From Streptomyces clavifer (GTDB lineage: Bacteria > Actinomycetota > Actinomycetes > Streptomycetales > Streptomycetaceae), in assembly GCA_014651175.1 (NCBI GenBank), contig BMWJ01000002.1, positions 310,001 to 374,000 on the forward strand: a stretch of 64,000 nt of DNA, in the 5' to 3' direction. This document shows, piece by piece, positions 36,317 to 45,123 of the stretch. Under the pieces are notes generated by a model, which was not told where the DNA came from, made no database searches, and was given only the letters and a program-made list of their open reading frames with translations. Position 1 is the first letter of the stretch. Each line of letters opens with the position of its first letter. The position numbers and the translations under genes are program-made.

Positions 36317-36418
36317 GCGGGGGCACTCCCGGTGGTGGCTCGGATGATCACCGTAGGACTGTACCGAGCCGGGTCTCCCGCAGGTCCGGGGCCCGGGGTG
36401 GGGTACTGTTGACGGCTG

Positions 36419-36524
36419 CGAAGGGGAGTAGCCCCGAAAACCGGTCGTCGACACACTGGAGCCCTCGGGTTCCCGGTGGCCGGGCCCGTAGATCCTTACG
36501 GGTGGGCGAGACCTTCGGTCAGGT
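36419..36524 (+). ncRNA. yybP-ykoY manganese riboswitch
   Basis: The conserved blocks occur in order: AAGGGGAGTAGC at the start of the aptamer, GTCGTCGACACACTGG, CCGGTGGCCGGGCCC, and the closing GGTGGGCGAGACCTTCGGTCAGGT, with paired ends GACCTTCGGTC. This is the arrangement of the Mn2+-sensing riboswitch in front of actinobacterial GDT1/MntP-type genes. The gene start is about 120 bases downstream, allowing an expression platform. Confidence 0.8.
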
Positions 36525-36642
36525 ATGACACGCCCGCGCCCTGCGGGCGCTGCCGTCATGCCGGGCCGAGTGGTCCTCCGAAAAGCCCGATCGGCACTTC
36601 GCGGACGACCCGGGGCCCGGCTCTCACAGAAAGCCACCCGGA

Positions 36643-37227
36643 ATGCATCTCGACCCACTGGCGATCCTCACCGCCTTCGGGCTGATCTTCCTCGCGGAGC
36701 TCCCCGACAAGACGATGTTCGCCTCGTTGGCCATGGGCACGCGCATGCGCCCGCTGTACGTCTGGTTCGGTACGTCGTCCGCCTTCGTGGTGCACGTCGC
36801 CATCGCGGTCGGGGCGGGTGGCCTCCTCGGTCTGCTGCCCGACTGGATCGTCAAGCTGGTCTCGGCCCTCCTCTTCGCCTTCGGCGCGTTCATGCTGCTG
36901 CGCGGTGGCGGCGACGACGAGGACGACGGGGCCGAGATCAGGACCGTGACCGGTTTCTGGCCGGTCTACTCGACCGCTTTCATGGCCGTCTTCATCAGCG
37001 AGTGGGGCGACCTCACCCAGATCACCACCGCGAACCTCGCAGCGAGCAAAGGCACCTGGTCCACGGCTGTCGGGGCGGCGGCCGCTCTCATGTCCGTGTC
37101 CGCGCTGGCGCTGCTGGCCGGACGGTTCATCGCGAAGCGGGTCCCGCTGAAGACCGTGCAGCGCATCGGCGGCCTGTGCATGCTCGGACTCGCGATCTGG
37201 TCGGTCGTCGAGATCTTCACGGGCTGA
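36643..37227 (+). CDS. TMEM165/GDT1 (UPF0016) family membrane protein, probable manganese/calcium exporter
   Basis: 194 residues, six or seven hydrophobic helices with the two family motifs FLAELPDKTMFASLAMG and ISEWGDLTQITTANLA (E-x-G/P-D-K/L-T), which form the cation path, separated by an acidic loop GGGDDEDDGAE. In yeast and animals the family transports Mn2+/Ca2+ against H+. The upstream Mn riboswitch supports Mn2+ efflux. Start codon has only a weak ribosome site. Confidence 0.9.
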   Translation: MHLDPLAILTAFGLIFLAELPDKTMFASLAMGTRMRPLYVWFGTSSAFVVHVAIAVGAGGLLGLLPDWIVKLVSALLFAFGAFMLLRGGGDDEDDGAEIRTVTGFWPVYSTAFMAVFISEWGDLTQITTANLAASKGTWSTAVGAAAALMSVSALALLAGRFIAKRVPLKTVQRIGGLCMLGLAIWSVVEIFTG

Positions 37228-37247
37228 CAGGACGGGGCGGGCCCGAC

Positions 37248-37280
37248 CGGCGGGGCGGGGAGCGCAGGCCCGCTCCGCCG
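37248..37280. terminator. terminator hairpin between convergent genes
   Basis: Arms of 12 bases with one mismatch around a nine-base loop, between the GDT1 family gene (stop 37227) and the methyltransferase gene (stop 37324). Confidence 0.6.
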
Positions 37281-37323
37281 GCGCGGACCTACGCCACCGG
37301 CACGGCGCACCGGCCCGGTCCCT

Positions 37324-37842
37324 TCAGAACAGGGCCGGTACGGCGCTGTCCGTCCCCCGTTCGAAGTCGAGCAGCCGCTGCTTGCGGTGCAGACCGCCGC
37401 CGTACCCGGTGAGACTGCCCGAGGCTCCGACGACCCGGTGGCACGGGACGATGATCCCGACCGGGTTCCGGCCGTTGGCGAGGCCCACCGCACGGGAGGC
37501 GCCGGGCTTGCCGAGGCACTCGGCCAGCTCGCCGTACGAGCGGGTCTCGCCGTACGGGATGCGCACCAGCTCCGCCCAGACACTGCGCTGGAAGGGCGTG
37601 CCGGCCAGGTGCAGCGGCAGGTCGAACTCCGTCAGCTCGCCCGCGAAGTAGGCGGCCAGCTGCCGGACCGTCTCGGCGAAGGGCCCGCGGTCCGGTGCGC
37701 CGAAGGTCTCCTCCGCCGGACGGTGCCGCTGCCCGGTCATGTAGAGGCCGGCCAGGACACCGTCGGTGGCGACCAGGGTGAGGTTTCCGTAAGGGCTGTC
37801 GATGACCGTGTGCTGCCTGGTCACCACAGGTGTGGCTGTCAT
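37324..37842 (-). CDS. methylated-DNA-[protein]-cysteine S-methyltransferase (Ogt type)
   Basis: 172 residues. The active-site region is IIVPCHRVVGASGSLTGYGGG with the acceptor Cys in PCHR; the recognition helix is ELVRIPYGETRSYGELAECLG. The enzyme takes alkyl groups from O6-alkylguanine in DNA onto itself once. It lies 16 bases downstream of the fused ada-alkA gene, so the two form an alkylation-repair operon. Confidence 0.95.
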   Translation of the reverse strand: MTATPVVTRQHTVIDSPYGNLTLVATDGVLAGLYMTGQRHRPAEETFGAPDRGPFAETVRQLAAYFAGELTEFDLPLHLAGTPFQRSVWAELVRIPYGETRSYGELAECLGKPGASRAVGLANGRNPVGIIVPCHRVVGASGSLTGYGGGLHRKQRLLDFERGTDSAVPALF

Positions 37843-37858
37843 GGTTCGTCCTCGGGTG

Positions 37859-39331
37859 TCAGGCGGGCAGGTGGTTGATGGGGTGGTCGTCGACGGTCCA
37901 GAGGTACTGCACGGCGTACGCGCGCCAGGGCCGCCAGTGCGCCGCGCGTGCGGTGAGGGCTGCCGGGGTCGCGGGGAGGCCGAGCCTCTCGGCCGCCCGG
38001 CGGATGCCCAGGTCGGTGGGGAGGAAGGCGTCCGGGTCGCCGAGCGCGCGCATGGCGATCACCTCGACCGTCCAGGGACCGAATCCCGGCAGGGCCGTCA
38101 GCTCGGCCCGGGCCTGTTCCCAGTCGGTGCCCTCGCCCAGGCGGAGGGAACCGTCGGCGAGCGCGGCGACCAGGGTGGTGAGCGTGGTGCGGCGGCTGCG
38201 CGGCAGTGCGAGGGCCTCCGGATCGAGCCCGGCCAGCGCCTCCGGGGTGGGGAAGAGATGGGTCAGACCGCCCTCGGGGTCCTCGACGGGCACCCCGTGG
38301 GCGGTGACCAGCCGGGCGGCGTGGGTCCGGGCGGCGGCCGTGGAGACCTGCTGCCCGAGCACGGCACGTACGGCGAACTCCGCCGCGTCCACCGTGCGCG
38401 GCACCCTGCGCCCGGGCCCCTGTTCGACCAGCGGTGCGAGCAGCGGATCGGAGCGCAGCTGCTCGTCGACGGCGACCGGGTCGGCGTCCAGGTCGAGGAG
38501 TCTGCGGCAGCGGCTGATGGCCCGGGTCAGGTCGCGCGGATCGGTGAGGGAGAGCCGGCAGGCGATGTGGTCGGGCCGCGGGGAGAGCGCCACTGTGCCG
38601 TGTCCGTGCGGGAGGGTGAGCGTGCGGCGGTAGGCGCCGTCCCGCCATTCCTCCACGCCGGGGACGGCGGTCGCGGCCAGGTGCCCGAAGAGGTTGCCGG
38701 GGTTGAGCGGGGCACGGTACGGCAGCCGGAGGGTGATGACTCCGGGGGCGTCGGCCGTGCCGCCTCCGCGTGCCGCGCGGGTGCGCAGCTCTCCCGGGGC
38801 GAGCGCGAAGACTTCGCGGACGGTGTCGTTGAACGTGCGGATCGAGGCGAATCCGGCGGCGAACGCCACTTCGGCCATGGGCAGGGCGGTCGTCTCGATG
38901 AGGACGCGCGCCGTCTGGGCGCGCTGGGACCGTGCCAGGGCGAGCGGCCCGGCGCCCAGCTCGGCGAGGAGCTGGCGCTCGATCTGCCGGGCGGAGTAGC
39001 CGAGCCGCGCGGCGAGACCCGTTACGCCCTCCCGGTCGACGACCCCGTCCTGGATGAGGCGCATCGCACGGGCGACGGAGTCGGCGCGGGCGTTCCACTC
39101 CGGGGATCCGGGAGTGGTGTCCGGCCGGCACCTCTTACAGGCCCGGAATCCGGCCTGCTGACAGGCGGCGGCGCTCGGATAGAAGCTCATGTTGCGCACC
39201 TTGGGCGGCACGACGGGGCAGCTGGGCCGGCAGTAGATCCGAGTGGTCAGGACCGCGGTGAAGAACCAGCCGTCGAAGCGGGCGTCCTTCGACTGGACGG
39301 CCCGTACGCAGCGCTCGGTGTCGGTGTGCAT
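37859..39331 (-). CDS. fused Ada-type regulator / DNA-3-methyladenine glycosylase II (Ada-AlkA)
   Basis: 490 residues, ATG at 39331 without a clear ribosome site. Residues 10-75 are the Ada zinc module (RIYCRPSCP and CKRCRP, four Cys), which takes methyl from phosphotriesters; residues about 85-180 are an AraC-type HTH (TGLAARLGYSARQIERQL ... AFAAGFASIRTFNDTVRE); the rest is AlkA with the helix-hairpin-helix LTALPGFGPWTVEVIAMRA and catalytic Asp in TDLGIRRA. One protein thus senses alkylation, activates genes and removes 3-methyladenine. It probably activates its own operon, which includes the Ogt gene. Confidence 0.95.
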   Translation of the reverse strand: MHTDTERCVRAVQSKDARFDGWFFTAVLTTRIYCRPSCPVVPPKVRNMSFYPSAAACQQAGFRACKRCRPDTTPGSPEWNARADSVARAMRLIQDGVVDREGVTGLAARLGYSARQIERQLLAELGAGPLALARSQRAQTARVLIETTALPMAEVAFAAGFASIRTFNDTVREVFALAPGELRTRAARGGGTADAPGVITLRLPYRAPLNPGNLFGHLAATAVPGVEEWRDGAYRRTLTLPHGHGTVALSPRPDHIACRLSLTDPRDLTRAISRCRRLLDLDADPVAVDEQLRSDPLLAPLVEQGPGRRVPRTVDAAEFAVRAVLGQQVSTAAARTHAARLVTAHGVPVEDPEGGLTHLFPTPEALAGLDPEALALPRSRRTTLTTLVAALADGSLRLGEGTDWEQARAELTALPGFGPWTVEVIAMRALGDPDAFLPTDLGIRRAAERLGLPATPAALTARAAHWRPWRAYAVQYLWTVDDHPINHLPA

Positions 39332-39666
39332 GGTTCAAGGATCGGGCACCCGGGACGGGAGGGCTGGCGGAAATCCGACATCAGCCTCGCGCGGGAATCC
39401 GACACCGGGCGTCCGGCCGCGACCACGGCCCGCCGGTCTTCACCGCGCACGCGCACGGGGTGTGGGGCGGCGCCTCCGGGGCCCCCGGGGGCCCTTGAAG
39501 CGCGGTGCCCACGCCGGCCCGGGCCCGGCCGGGTGCCGGAGGTCGGGAGCCGGAGGCCGGGAGCCGGGTGCCGGAGGCCGGGTGCCGGCAACCCCGGGCC
39601 CGGCCGGGCCCGTGACCTGCGCCGCCCTCTCGAACCCCCGTGCGCAGGCGTCGTAGGGCACCGGTC
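39332..39666. other. intergenic region between ada-alkA promoter and merR end
   Basis: 335 bases. No protein-like frame is convincing. The middle is very GC-rich with a repeated GGGWGCCGGAGGYC pattern. The right end must hold the terminator of the MerR gene; the left end holds the alkylation promoter. Confidence 0.4.
39531..39588. repeat. short GC-rich tandem repeat (unit about 14 bp)
   Basis: Four imperfect copies of GGGTGCCGGAGGTC / GGGAGCCGGAGGCC, with one truncated GGGAGCC unit, in the non-coding gap. Confidence 0.6.
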
Positions 39667-40443
39667 TCATCCGCGATCGCGGAGGTACGCCTCCAGTTCG
39701 GCAGCACCTGACAGCATCGCGCGCCCCCGGGCGGACAGCCGGCGGCGCCAGTCGTGCAGTGCGGCCTCCAGCGGCTCCCGCCCGCCGGCCGCCCGCATCC
39801 GGTCGATCACCGGGGCGATCTGCTCCAGCGGGTAGCCGCCGCGCCGCAGTTGGTGGGCCAGCCGGGCGTCGCGGACGTCGGCGTCGCCGTAGACCCGGTA
39901 CCCGGTCCGCGGGTCGCGCCGGGGGCTCAACAGCCCCGCGCGCTCCCACTTGCGCAAGGTCGCGGGCCTGAGTCCCAGCTTCGCCGCCAGGGGCCCGATG
40001 AACGTACCGCCCGGCCCGGCCCCGGAGTCCGCCCCGGCCCCGGACACCGTGTCCGGGCCCGACGCCGCCGCCCCCGGGCCGGATGCCACGCCTGGTTCCA
40101 GTCCGCGGAGGGCGTCCTCCACGGACTGGAGTGTCCGTCGGTCCTCGAGGAGCTGGGCGTGGCTCTCGTCGATGAGAAGGAACGCCTCGTCGACCGCACC
40201 CCGGTTCACCGCCCGCATGACCGCCGTCGCCGTCCGGTGGCCGTGGCCCGGCACGAGGGCGATGAACGCGCGCAGCGCCCGCGCGTGCAGCGGGGTGTAG
40301 GTCCGGTAGCCGTGGGGCGTGCGCCCGGCGGCCGGAAGGATGCCGGCCTCCTCGTAGTTCCTGATCGCCTGCGTGGACAGGCCGTGTCCGCGCGCCAGGT
40401 CGATCGGCCGCAGCCGGTCACTGCTTCGAGGGTTTCGTCCCAT
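39667..40443 (-). CDS. MerR family regulator with two MerR helix-turn-helix domains (TioE-like)
   Basis: 258 residues from an ATG at 40443. Unusually it contains two MerR HTH units: one at about residues 12-80 (RPIDLARGHGLSTQAIRNYEE ... GYRTYTP) and one at about residues 160-230 (LAAKLGLRPATLRKWERAGL ... GYRVYGD), joined by a helical segment and a Gly/Ala/Pro linker. This resembles TioE-type regulators that sit beside erythromycin-esterase genes. It is divergent from such a gene, and a perfect palindrome lies over that gene's promoter/start. It should control this pair. Effector not readable. Confidence 0.85.
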   Translation of the reverse strand: MGRNPRSSDRLRPIDLARGHGLSTQAIRNYEEAGILPAAGRTPHGYRTYTPLHARALRAFIALVPGHGHRTATAVMRAVNRGAVDEAFLLIDESHAQLLEDRRTLQSVEDALRGLEPGVASGPGAAASGPDTVSGAGADSGAGPGGTFIGPLAAKLGLRPATLRKWERAGLLSPRRDPRTGYRVYGDADVRDARLAHQLRRGGYPLEQIAPVIDRMRAAGGREPLEAALHDWRRRLSARGRAMLSGAAELEAYLRDRG

Positions 40444-40492
40444 GTTCCCGCTGCTCTTCCCGCTGCTCTCGCGTAAAAGTCTCCACCGAGGG

Positions 40493-40510
40493 TTCAACGA
40501 TAGCGTTGAA
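40493..40510. promoter_or_regulatory. putative MerR operator
   Basis: TTCAACG-ATAG-CGTTGAA is a perfect 18-base inverted repeat in the 70-bp divergent region, ending three bases before the ATG at 40514. Size and position suit a MerR-type site on the esterase promoter. Confidence 0.55.
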
Positions 40511-40513
40511 GGC

Positions 40514-41737
40514 ATGGCTACTGGCATCAAGGACATCGCCCACGCCGTCGAGGCAGCCGCCGTCATGGGGCTGTTCACGGCCCGGCCGCACGTGCTCGCC
40601 CTGGGCGAGCCCACCCACGGCGAGGACTCCCTGCTCGACCTGCGCAACGAGCTCTTCCGGCAGCTCGTCGATCAGGAGGACTACCGGACCATCGCGATCG
40701 AGAGCGACTGCCTGAAGGCCCTGGTCGTGGACGACTACGTCGCTTCGGGCACGGGCACCCTCGACGAGGCCATGGAGCACGGCTTCAGCCACGGCTGGGG
40801 TGCCTCCGCGGCCAACCGTGAGCTCGTGCGCTGGATGCGCGCCCACAACGACAGCAGACCCGCGTCCGAGCGGCTGCGCTTCGCCGGTGTCGACGGCCCG
40901 CTGGAGATCACCGGCGCGGCGAGCCCCCGGCAGGCGCTCACCGCCCTCCACGGGTATCTCTCGGCCCAGCTCGACACGGACCTGCTGCCCTGCACCGGGG
41001 AGGCGCTCGACCGCCTGCTCGGCTCCGACGGCCGGTGGACCGATCCCGCCGCGATGACGGACCCCGCCCGGTCCGTGGGACAGTCGGCCGGGGCAGGTCA
41101 ACTGCGGCTGGTCGCCGACGATCTGGTGGCGCTGCTCGACGCGCAGGCTCCGCACCTGAGTAAGGCGACCTCGCGGGAAGCGCTGGACCGCGCGCGTCTG
41201 TACGGGCGCACGGCGACCGGTCTGCTGCGCTACCACCACTGGATGGCCGCCGACTCACCGGCCCGCCTGACCCGGCTGGTGGGCCTGCGGGACCAGATGA
41301 TGGCCCACAACCTCCTCGCCGTCGCCGAGCGCGGCCCCGCGCTCGTGCACGCCCACAACTCCCATCTCCAGCGGGAGAGGAGCACGGTGCGGATGGGCGG
41401 GACGCCGCTGGAGTGGTGGAGCGCGGGCGCCCTCGTGAGCGCCCGGCTCGGCGAGGAGTACGCCTTCCTGGCCATGGCACTCGGCACGATCCCGCACCAG
41501 GGGGTGGACGCCCCGCCGCCGGACACCCTCGAAGGACTCCTGTACGCGCTCCCGGACAGCCGCTGCGTCATCGCCGCCCCGCAGCTGGCCACCGCCCTGG
41601 GGGACACCCGGCTCGCGCCCCGCGTGTCCCCCTGGTTCGGCTACGCCCCGCTCGACCCGGACCATCTGCCGCACGGCGACGGCATCGTGTTCGTCAAGGA
41701 CGTGCCGGCGGACGAGAGCCTGTCCGGCCGCTCATGA
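40514..41737 (+). CDS. erythromycin esterase family protein
   Basis: 407 residues from the ATG at 40514; earlier ATGs lie within the MerR gene. Family features: LGEPTHGEDSL near residue 35 (His of the active site), IAIESDC, GFSHGW, and later HAHNSHLQRE (catalytic His region) and SRCVIAAPQL. EreA/EreB-type enzymes hydrolyse the macrolactone of erythromycin, but most chromosomal members have other, unknown ester or lactone substrates. The divergent double-HTH MerR regulator suggests an inducible function. Followed by a strong hairpin. Confidence 0.85.
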   Translation: MATGIKDIAHAVEAAAVMGLFTARPHVLALGEPTHGEDSLLDLRNELFRQLVDQEDYRTIAIESDCLKALVVDDYVASGTGTLDEAMEHGFSHGWGASAANRELVRWMRAHNDSRPASERLRFAGVDGPLEITGAASPRQALTALHGYLSAQLDTDLLPCTGEALDRLLGSDGRWTDPAAMTDPARSVGQSAGAGQLRLVADDLVALLDAQAPHLSKATSREALDRARLYGRTATGLLRYHHWMAADSPARLTRLVGLRDQMMAHNLLAVAERGPALVHAHNSHLQRERSTVRMGGTPLEWWSAGALVSARLGEEYAFLAMALGTIPHQGVDAPPPDTLEGLLYALPDSRCVIAAPQLATALGDTRLAPRVSPWFGYAPLDPDHLPHGDGIVFVKDVPADESLSGRS

Positions 41738-41750
41738 CCTCGCGCCATGG

Positions 41751-41773
41751 CCCGTGGCCGTGACGGCCACGGG
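41751..41773. terminator. terminator hairpin after the esterase
   Basis: CCCGTGGCC/GGCCACGGG around GTGAC, 14 bases after the stop. It lies 120 bases from the end of the convergent oxidoreductase gene and could serve both. Confidence 0.6.
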
Positions 41774-41893
41774 ACCGGTGACGCGGGACGGAGGTCCTCC
41801 ACGCGCCCCGCCCCGACCGTCCGGCAGACCCTCGTGCGGCAGGACGAGGGCTCGCCACGTCCGTCGACCGTGACGCGGGCCCGCCCAGGGGTC

Positions 41894-43309
41894 TCACGCG
41901 GCCCGCAGCCGCCGCCACACCGCCTTCGCCGCATGGTGGCCCGACATACCGTGCACACCGGGGCCGGGCGGGGTGGCGGAGGAGCAGAGGAAGACCGCGG
42001 GGTGGGCGGTGGCGTACGGCACGCGGGCGAGCTTGGGGCGGAGCACCGTCTGCAGCCCGGCGAACGCCCCGGTCGCGATGTCGCCGCCGACGTAGTTGGC
42101 GTTGCGTGCGGCGAGTTGGGGCGGCCCGGCGATCGCACGGGCCAGGACGAGGTCCCGGAAGCCGGGTGCGAACCGCTCGATCTGCCGCTCGATGACCTCC
42201 GTGGCATCGCCCTCCCAGCCCGCGGGGACGTGTCCGTACACCCAGAAGACGTGGCGGCCCTCGGGAGCCCGGGACGGGTCGACGAGGCTCGGCTGCGCGG
42301 TGATCAGGAAGGGGACACTCGGGTCGCGGCCCTCGACGGCGGCGCGCAGGGAGGCGTCGATCTCCCCGGCCGTGGGCCCGACATGGACCGTGCCGGCTCG
42401 CCGGGCCTCCGTCGCCGTCCAGGGAACGGGGCCCGACAGCGCGTAGTCGATCTTGAAGCAGGAGGCGCCGTACCGGTAGCGGCTGTAGGCACTGCCGAGT
42501 CCGGCGATGCGGGCGAGCGCGGTGGGCGAGGTGTCGAAGACGTACGCGCGCGCGGGCGGCAGTTCGTCGAGACGCCTGACCTCCACGCCCGTCCGGATCG
42601 TGCCGCCCTGTTCGCGCAGGTAGGAGGCGAGGGCGTCGGAGATGGCCTGCGAGCCGCCGCGCGGCACCGGCCAGCCCTTCGCGTGCGCGGCGAGCGCGAA
42701 CAGCAGGGCGATACCGCTCGTGGCGATACCGCTGGTGGGCGCGATGGCGTGGGCGGCGAGCCCGGCGATGAGTCCGCGTGCCTTGGCGCCCCGGAAGCGG
42801 CGGGAGAGGAGCGTCGCGGGCGGCAGCGCGTCGAGACCGAAGCGCGCCCAGCGGTACGGGTCTCGGGGCAGTCCGTCCCACGGGGTGCGCAGGAAGTCCT
42901 GGGCGAGTGTGTCCCAGTGGCCGGTGTAGGGCTCGACCAGCCTTCGGTACGCGCCGGCGTCGTGCGGTCCGAGCGACATGGCGCTCTCCCCCACGGACCC
43001 TGTGAGCACCGCGGCGGACCCGTCCGGGAAGGGGTGGGCCAGCGCGAGCTCGGGCTGCAGCCATTGCAGACCGTGCCGGTCCAGCGGCATAGCGTCGAAG
43101 GCGGGCGAGCCGATGCCCAGGGGGTGTACCGCGGAACACGGGTCGTGGCGGAAGCCGGGAAGGGTCAGCTCCTCGGTCCGCGCGCCCCCTCCGACGGTCT
43201 CCCGGGCCTCGAAGACCTCGACGGCGAAGCCCCGGCGGGCCAGTTCGGCCGCGGCCGTCAGCCCGTTGGGGCCCGCCCCCACGACTACGGCGTCAAGCAT
43301 CGATGGCAC
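41894..43309 (-). CDS. FAD-dependent oxidoreductase (phytoene dehydrogenase-like)
   Basis: 471 residues. GTG at 43309 is chosen because AAAGGAG lies seven bases upstream; an ATG at 43300 is also possible. N-terminal Rossmann motif [20 protein letters not shown], then [14 protein letters not shown] (FAD), and a C-terminal [14 protein letters not shown] flavin motif typical of the CrtI/NAD(P)/FAD-dependent desaturase family. No carotenoid genes are nearby, so the substrate is unknown. It is divergent from the nucleotidyltransferase gene 87 bases away. Confidence 0.85.
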   Translation of the reverse strand: MPSMLDAVVVGAGPNGLTAAAELARRGFAVEVFEARETVGGGARTEELTLPGFRHDPCSAVHPLGIGSPAFDAMPLDRHGLQWLQPELALAHPFPDGSAAVLTGSVGESAMSLGPHDAGAYRRLVEPYTGHWDTLAQDFLRTPWDGLPRDPYRWARFGLDALPPATLLSRRFRGAKARGLIAGLAAHAIAPTSGIATSGIALLFALAAHAKGWPVPRGGSQAISDALASYLREQGGTIRTGVEVRRLDELPPARAYVFDTSPTALARIAGLGSAYSRYRYGASCFKIDYALSGPVPWTATEARRAGTVHVGPTAGEIDASLRAAVEGRDPSVPFLITAQPSLVDPSRAPEGRHVFWVYGHVPAGWEGDATEVIERQIERFAPGFRDLVLARAIAGPPQLAARNANYVGGDIATGAFAGLQTVLRPKLARVPYATAHPAVFLCSSATPPGPGVHGMSGHHAAKAVWRRLRAA

Positions 43310-43395
43310 CTTCGGACTCCTTTGTCAGCCGATGGCCAGGACACCCAGGATATTCGTGTGCGCCGACAGCGGTTCCGCGGGTAGCCTCCCGGGCG

Positions 43396-44241
43396 ATGAA
43401 CCACACGTCCGCGCTCCCCCCGCCCCTCGCCGCCATGGCCTCCCGGCTCACCGCGCTGCCCGGCGTCCGGGCCGTCGTCCTCGGAGGCAGCCGCGCCCGG
43501 GGCACGCACCGGCCCGATTCGGACTGGGACCTGGGGGTCTACTACCGCGGCACCCCGGACCTGGCCGCGCTGGCCGCGCTCGGCGCCGAGGTCCAGGGTT
43601 CCCCGGTGGACGTGGCGGGGCCGGGCGGCTGGGGGCCGTGGGTCAACGGTGGTGCGTGGCTGACGGTGGACGGTGTCCCGGTCGACTGGATCCTGCGCGA
43701 TCTGGACCGGGTGGAGTCGGTGTGGGCCGACTGCCGGGAGGGCCGCTTCGACGTGGGCGTACAAGCCGGCCATCCCCTGGGCTTCTGGTCCCCCTGCTAC
43801 GTCGGCGAGGTCGCCCTGGGGCAGGTACTGCACGACCCCTACGGCGAGTTGGCACGCCTTCGGACGGCCGCGCGCACCTACCCCGAACCTCTGCGCAAGG
43901 CGCTGGCCGATGCCGCGTGGGAGGCGGAGTTCTCTGTGACCGGTGCCCGTAAATCGGCCCCGGCGGGGGACACCCTCCATGTCGCCCTGTGCCTGTCGAG
44001 GGCGTTCGGGATCCTCGCCCAGTCGCTCCACGCCCATCACCGCACGTGGTGCCTGAACGAGAAGGGCGCAGTCGCCGCGGCGGCCGCTCTGCCGGACACG
44101 CCGGCGGACTTCGCGGACCGGGTTTCGCGGTCACTGCGCGCCCTGGACGCGGCCGCGGTGGATGTCGCGGCCGGTGTCGTACGGGACGTGCGGGAGGTAC
44201 TGCGCGAGGGCGGCGGGACGGCCGCCCCGGCCGGGACGTGA
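43396..44241 (+). CDS. nucleotidyltransferase domain protein
   Basis: 281 residues from the ATG at 43396; a longer frame begins inside the oxidoreductase promoter. The polymerase-beta-type motif is VVLGGSRARGTHRPDSDWDLGVYY (GGSRARG followed by D-x-D) with a third acidic residue in the loop PVDWILRDL. The C-terminal half is helical and resembles the four-helix domain of aminoglycoside-type or DUF4037 nucleotidyltransferases. Likely transfers a nucleotide to an unknown acceptor. Its stop is three bases from the convergent IMPase gene. Confidence 0.8.
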   Translation: MNHTSALPPPLAAMASRLTALPGVRAVVLGGSRARGTHRPDSDWDLGVYYRGTPDLAALAALGAEVQGSPVDVAGPGGWGPWVNGGAWLTVDGVPVDWILRDLDRVESVWADCREGRFDVGVQAGHPLGFWSPCYVGEVALGQVLHDPYGELARLRTAARTYPEPLRKALADAAWEAEFSVTGARKSAPAGDTLHVALCLSRAFGILAQSLHAHHRTWCLNEKGAVAAAAALPDTPADFADRVSRSLRALDAAAVDVAAGVVRDVREVLREGGGTAAPAGT

Positions 44242-44244
44242 ACG

Positions 44245-45078
44245 CTAGCGGTCCGCCCGCAGCGCGGACAGGATCCGCTCCGCGGTGGGCCTGTCCCTGG
44301 CCGCTGTGAACGGCAGGTCGTTGCCGCCGGTGATGCGGTAGGGGACACCGGAGAGGGTCGACTGGGCGCCGCCCGCCTCCGTGACCAGGAGGAGACCCGC
44401 CGCATGGTCCCAGGCGAACTCCCAGTTGAAGGCGACGGCGTCCTGCGCCCCGCAGGCGACGGCGAGGTACTCCAGGCCGGCCGATCCGCACGCGCGGGCG
44501 TCGATGCCCTCGGTGCGCAGGCCCAGCAGCGCGCGCTTCTGGGCGTCGGAGGTGTAGTCGGGGTGGGACATCGCCACCTTGAGCACCGCCCCCGGCGCGG
44601 GCGAACCGCTGTGCACCGGTGTGCCGTTGAGCGTGGCGCCCCTCCCCCGGACGGCGACGGCCATCTCGCCCAGCACGGGGGCGTACGTCCACGAGGCGTA
44701 CACCTCTCCGTGCCGGGCCAGGGCGACCAGGGTGCAGAAGCCCGGTTCGCCGTGGACGAACTGGCGGGTGCCGTCGACGGGGTCGACGATCCACACGGGT
44801 GCGTCCCCGCCGAGCGCGTCGTACACGGCGGGGTCCGCGTGGACGGCTTCCTCGCCCACGACGACCGAACCCGGCAGGAGCCGGGTCAGCGACCTGGTGA
44901 GGTGCTCCTCGGCCAGCCGGTCCGCGGCGGTGACCAGGTCGTGCGGGCCGCTCTTCTCGACGATCTCGTGCGTGGCGAGCTGCCGGTAGCGCGGCAGGAT
45001 CTCCGCGGCGGCCGCTGCACGGACCGCCGCCTCGACCTCGGCCAGGTTCCCGTCCTCTGCGAGGAAGTCATCGATCAT
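44245..45078 (-). CDS. inositol monophosphatase family protein
   Basis: 277 residues, ATG at 45078. Metal-binding motifs of the family: DLVTAADRLAEEH, VVGEEAVH (Glu), WIVDPVDGTRQFVHGEP (DPxDGT) and the C-terminal GLEYLAVACGAQDAVAFNWEFAWDHAAGLLL with WDHAAG. Substrates in the family range from inositol phosphates to histidinol phosphate and 3'-phosphoadenosine phosphate; nothing here decides. Convergent with the nucleotidyltransferase gene, 45 bases from the GGT-like gene. Confidence 0.9.
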   Translation of the reverse strand: MIDDFLAEDGNLAEVEAAVRAAAAAEILPRYRQLATHEIVEKSGPHDLVTAADRLAEEHLTRSLTRLLPGSVVVGEEAVHADPAVYDALGGDAPVWIVDPVDGTRQFVHGEPGFCTLVALARHGEVYASWTYAPVLGEMAVAVRGRGATLNGTPVHSGSPAPGAVLKVAMSHPDYTSDAQKRALLGLRTEGIDARACGSAGLEYLAVACGAQDAVAFNWEFAWDHAAGLLLVTEAGGAQSTLSGVPYRITGGNDLPFTAARDRPTAERILSALRADR

Positions 45079-45123
45079 GCCTCCAGCTAAGCACGGTTCG
45101 CCGGGAGGGCCGCAGGTGGGCGG

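Noticed and set aside
42096-43384. Plus-strand frames opposite the FAD oxidoreductase
   Set aside because: Shadow frames; the minus-strand gene has FAD motifs and a strong ribosome site.
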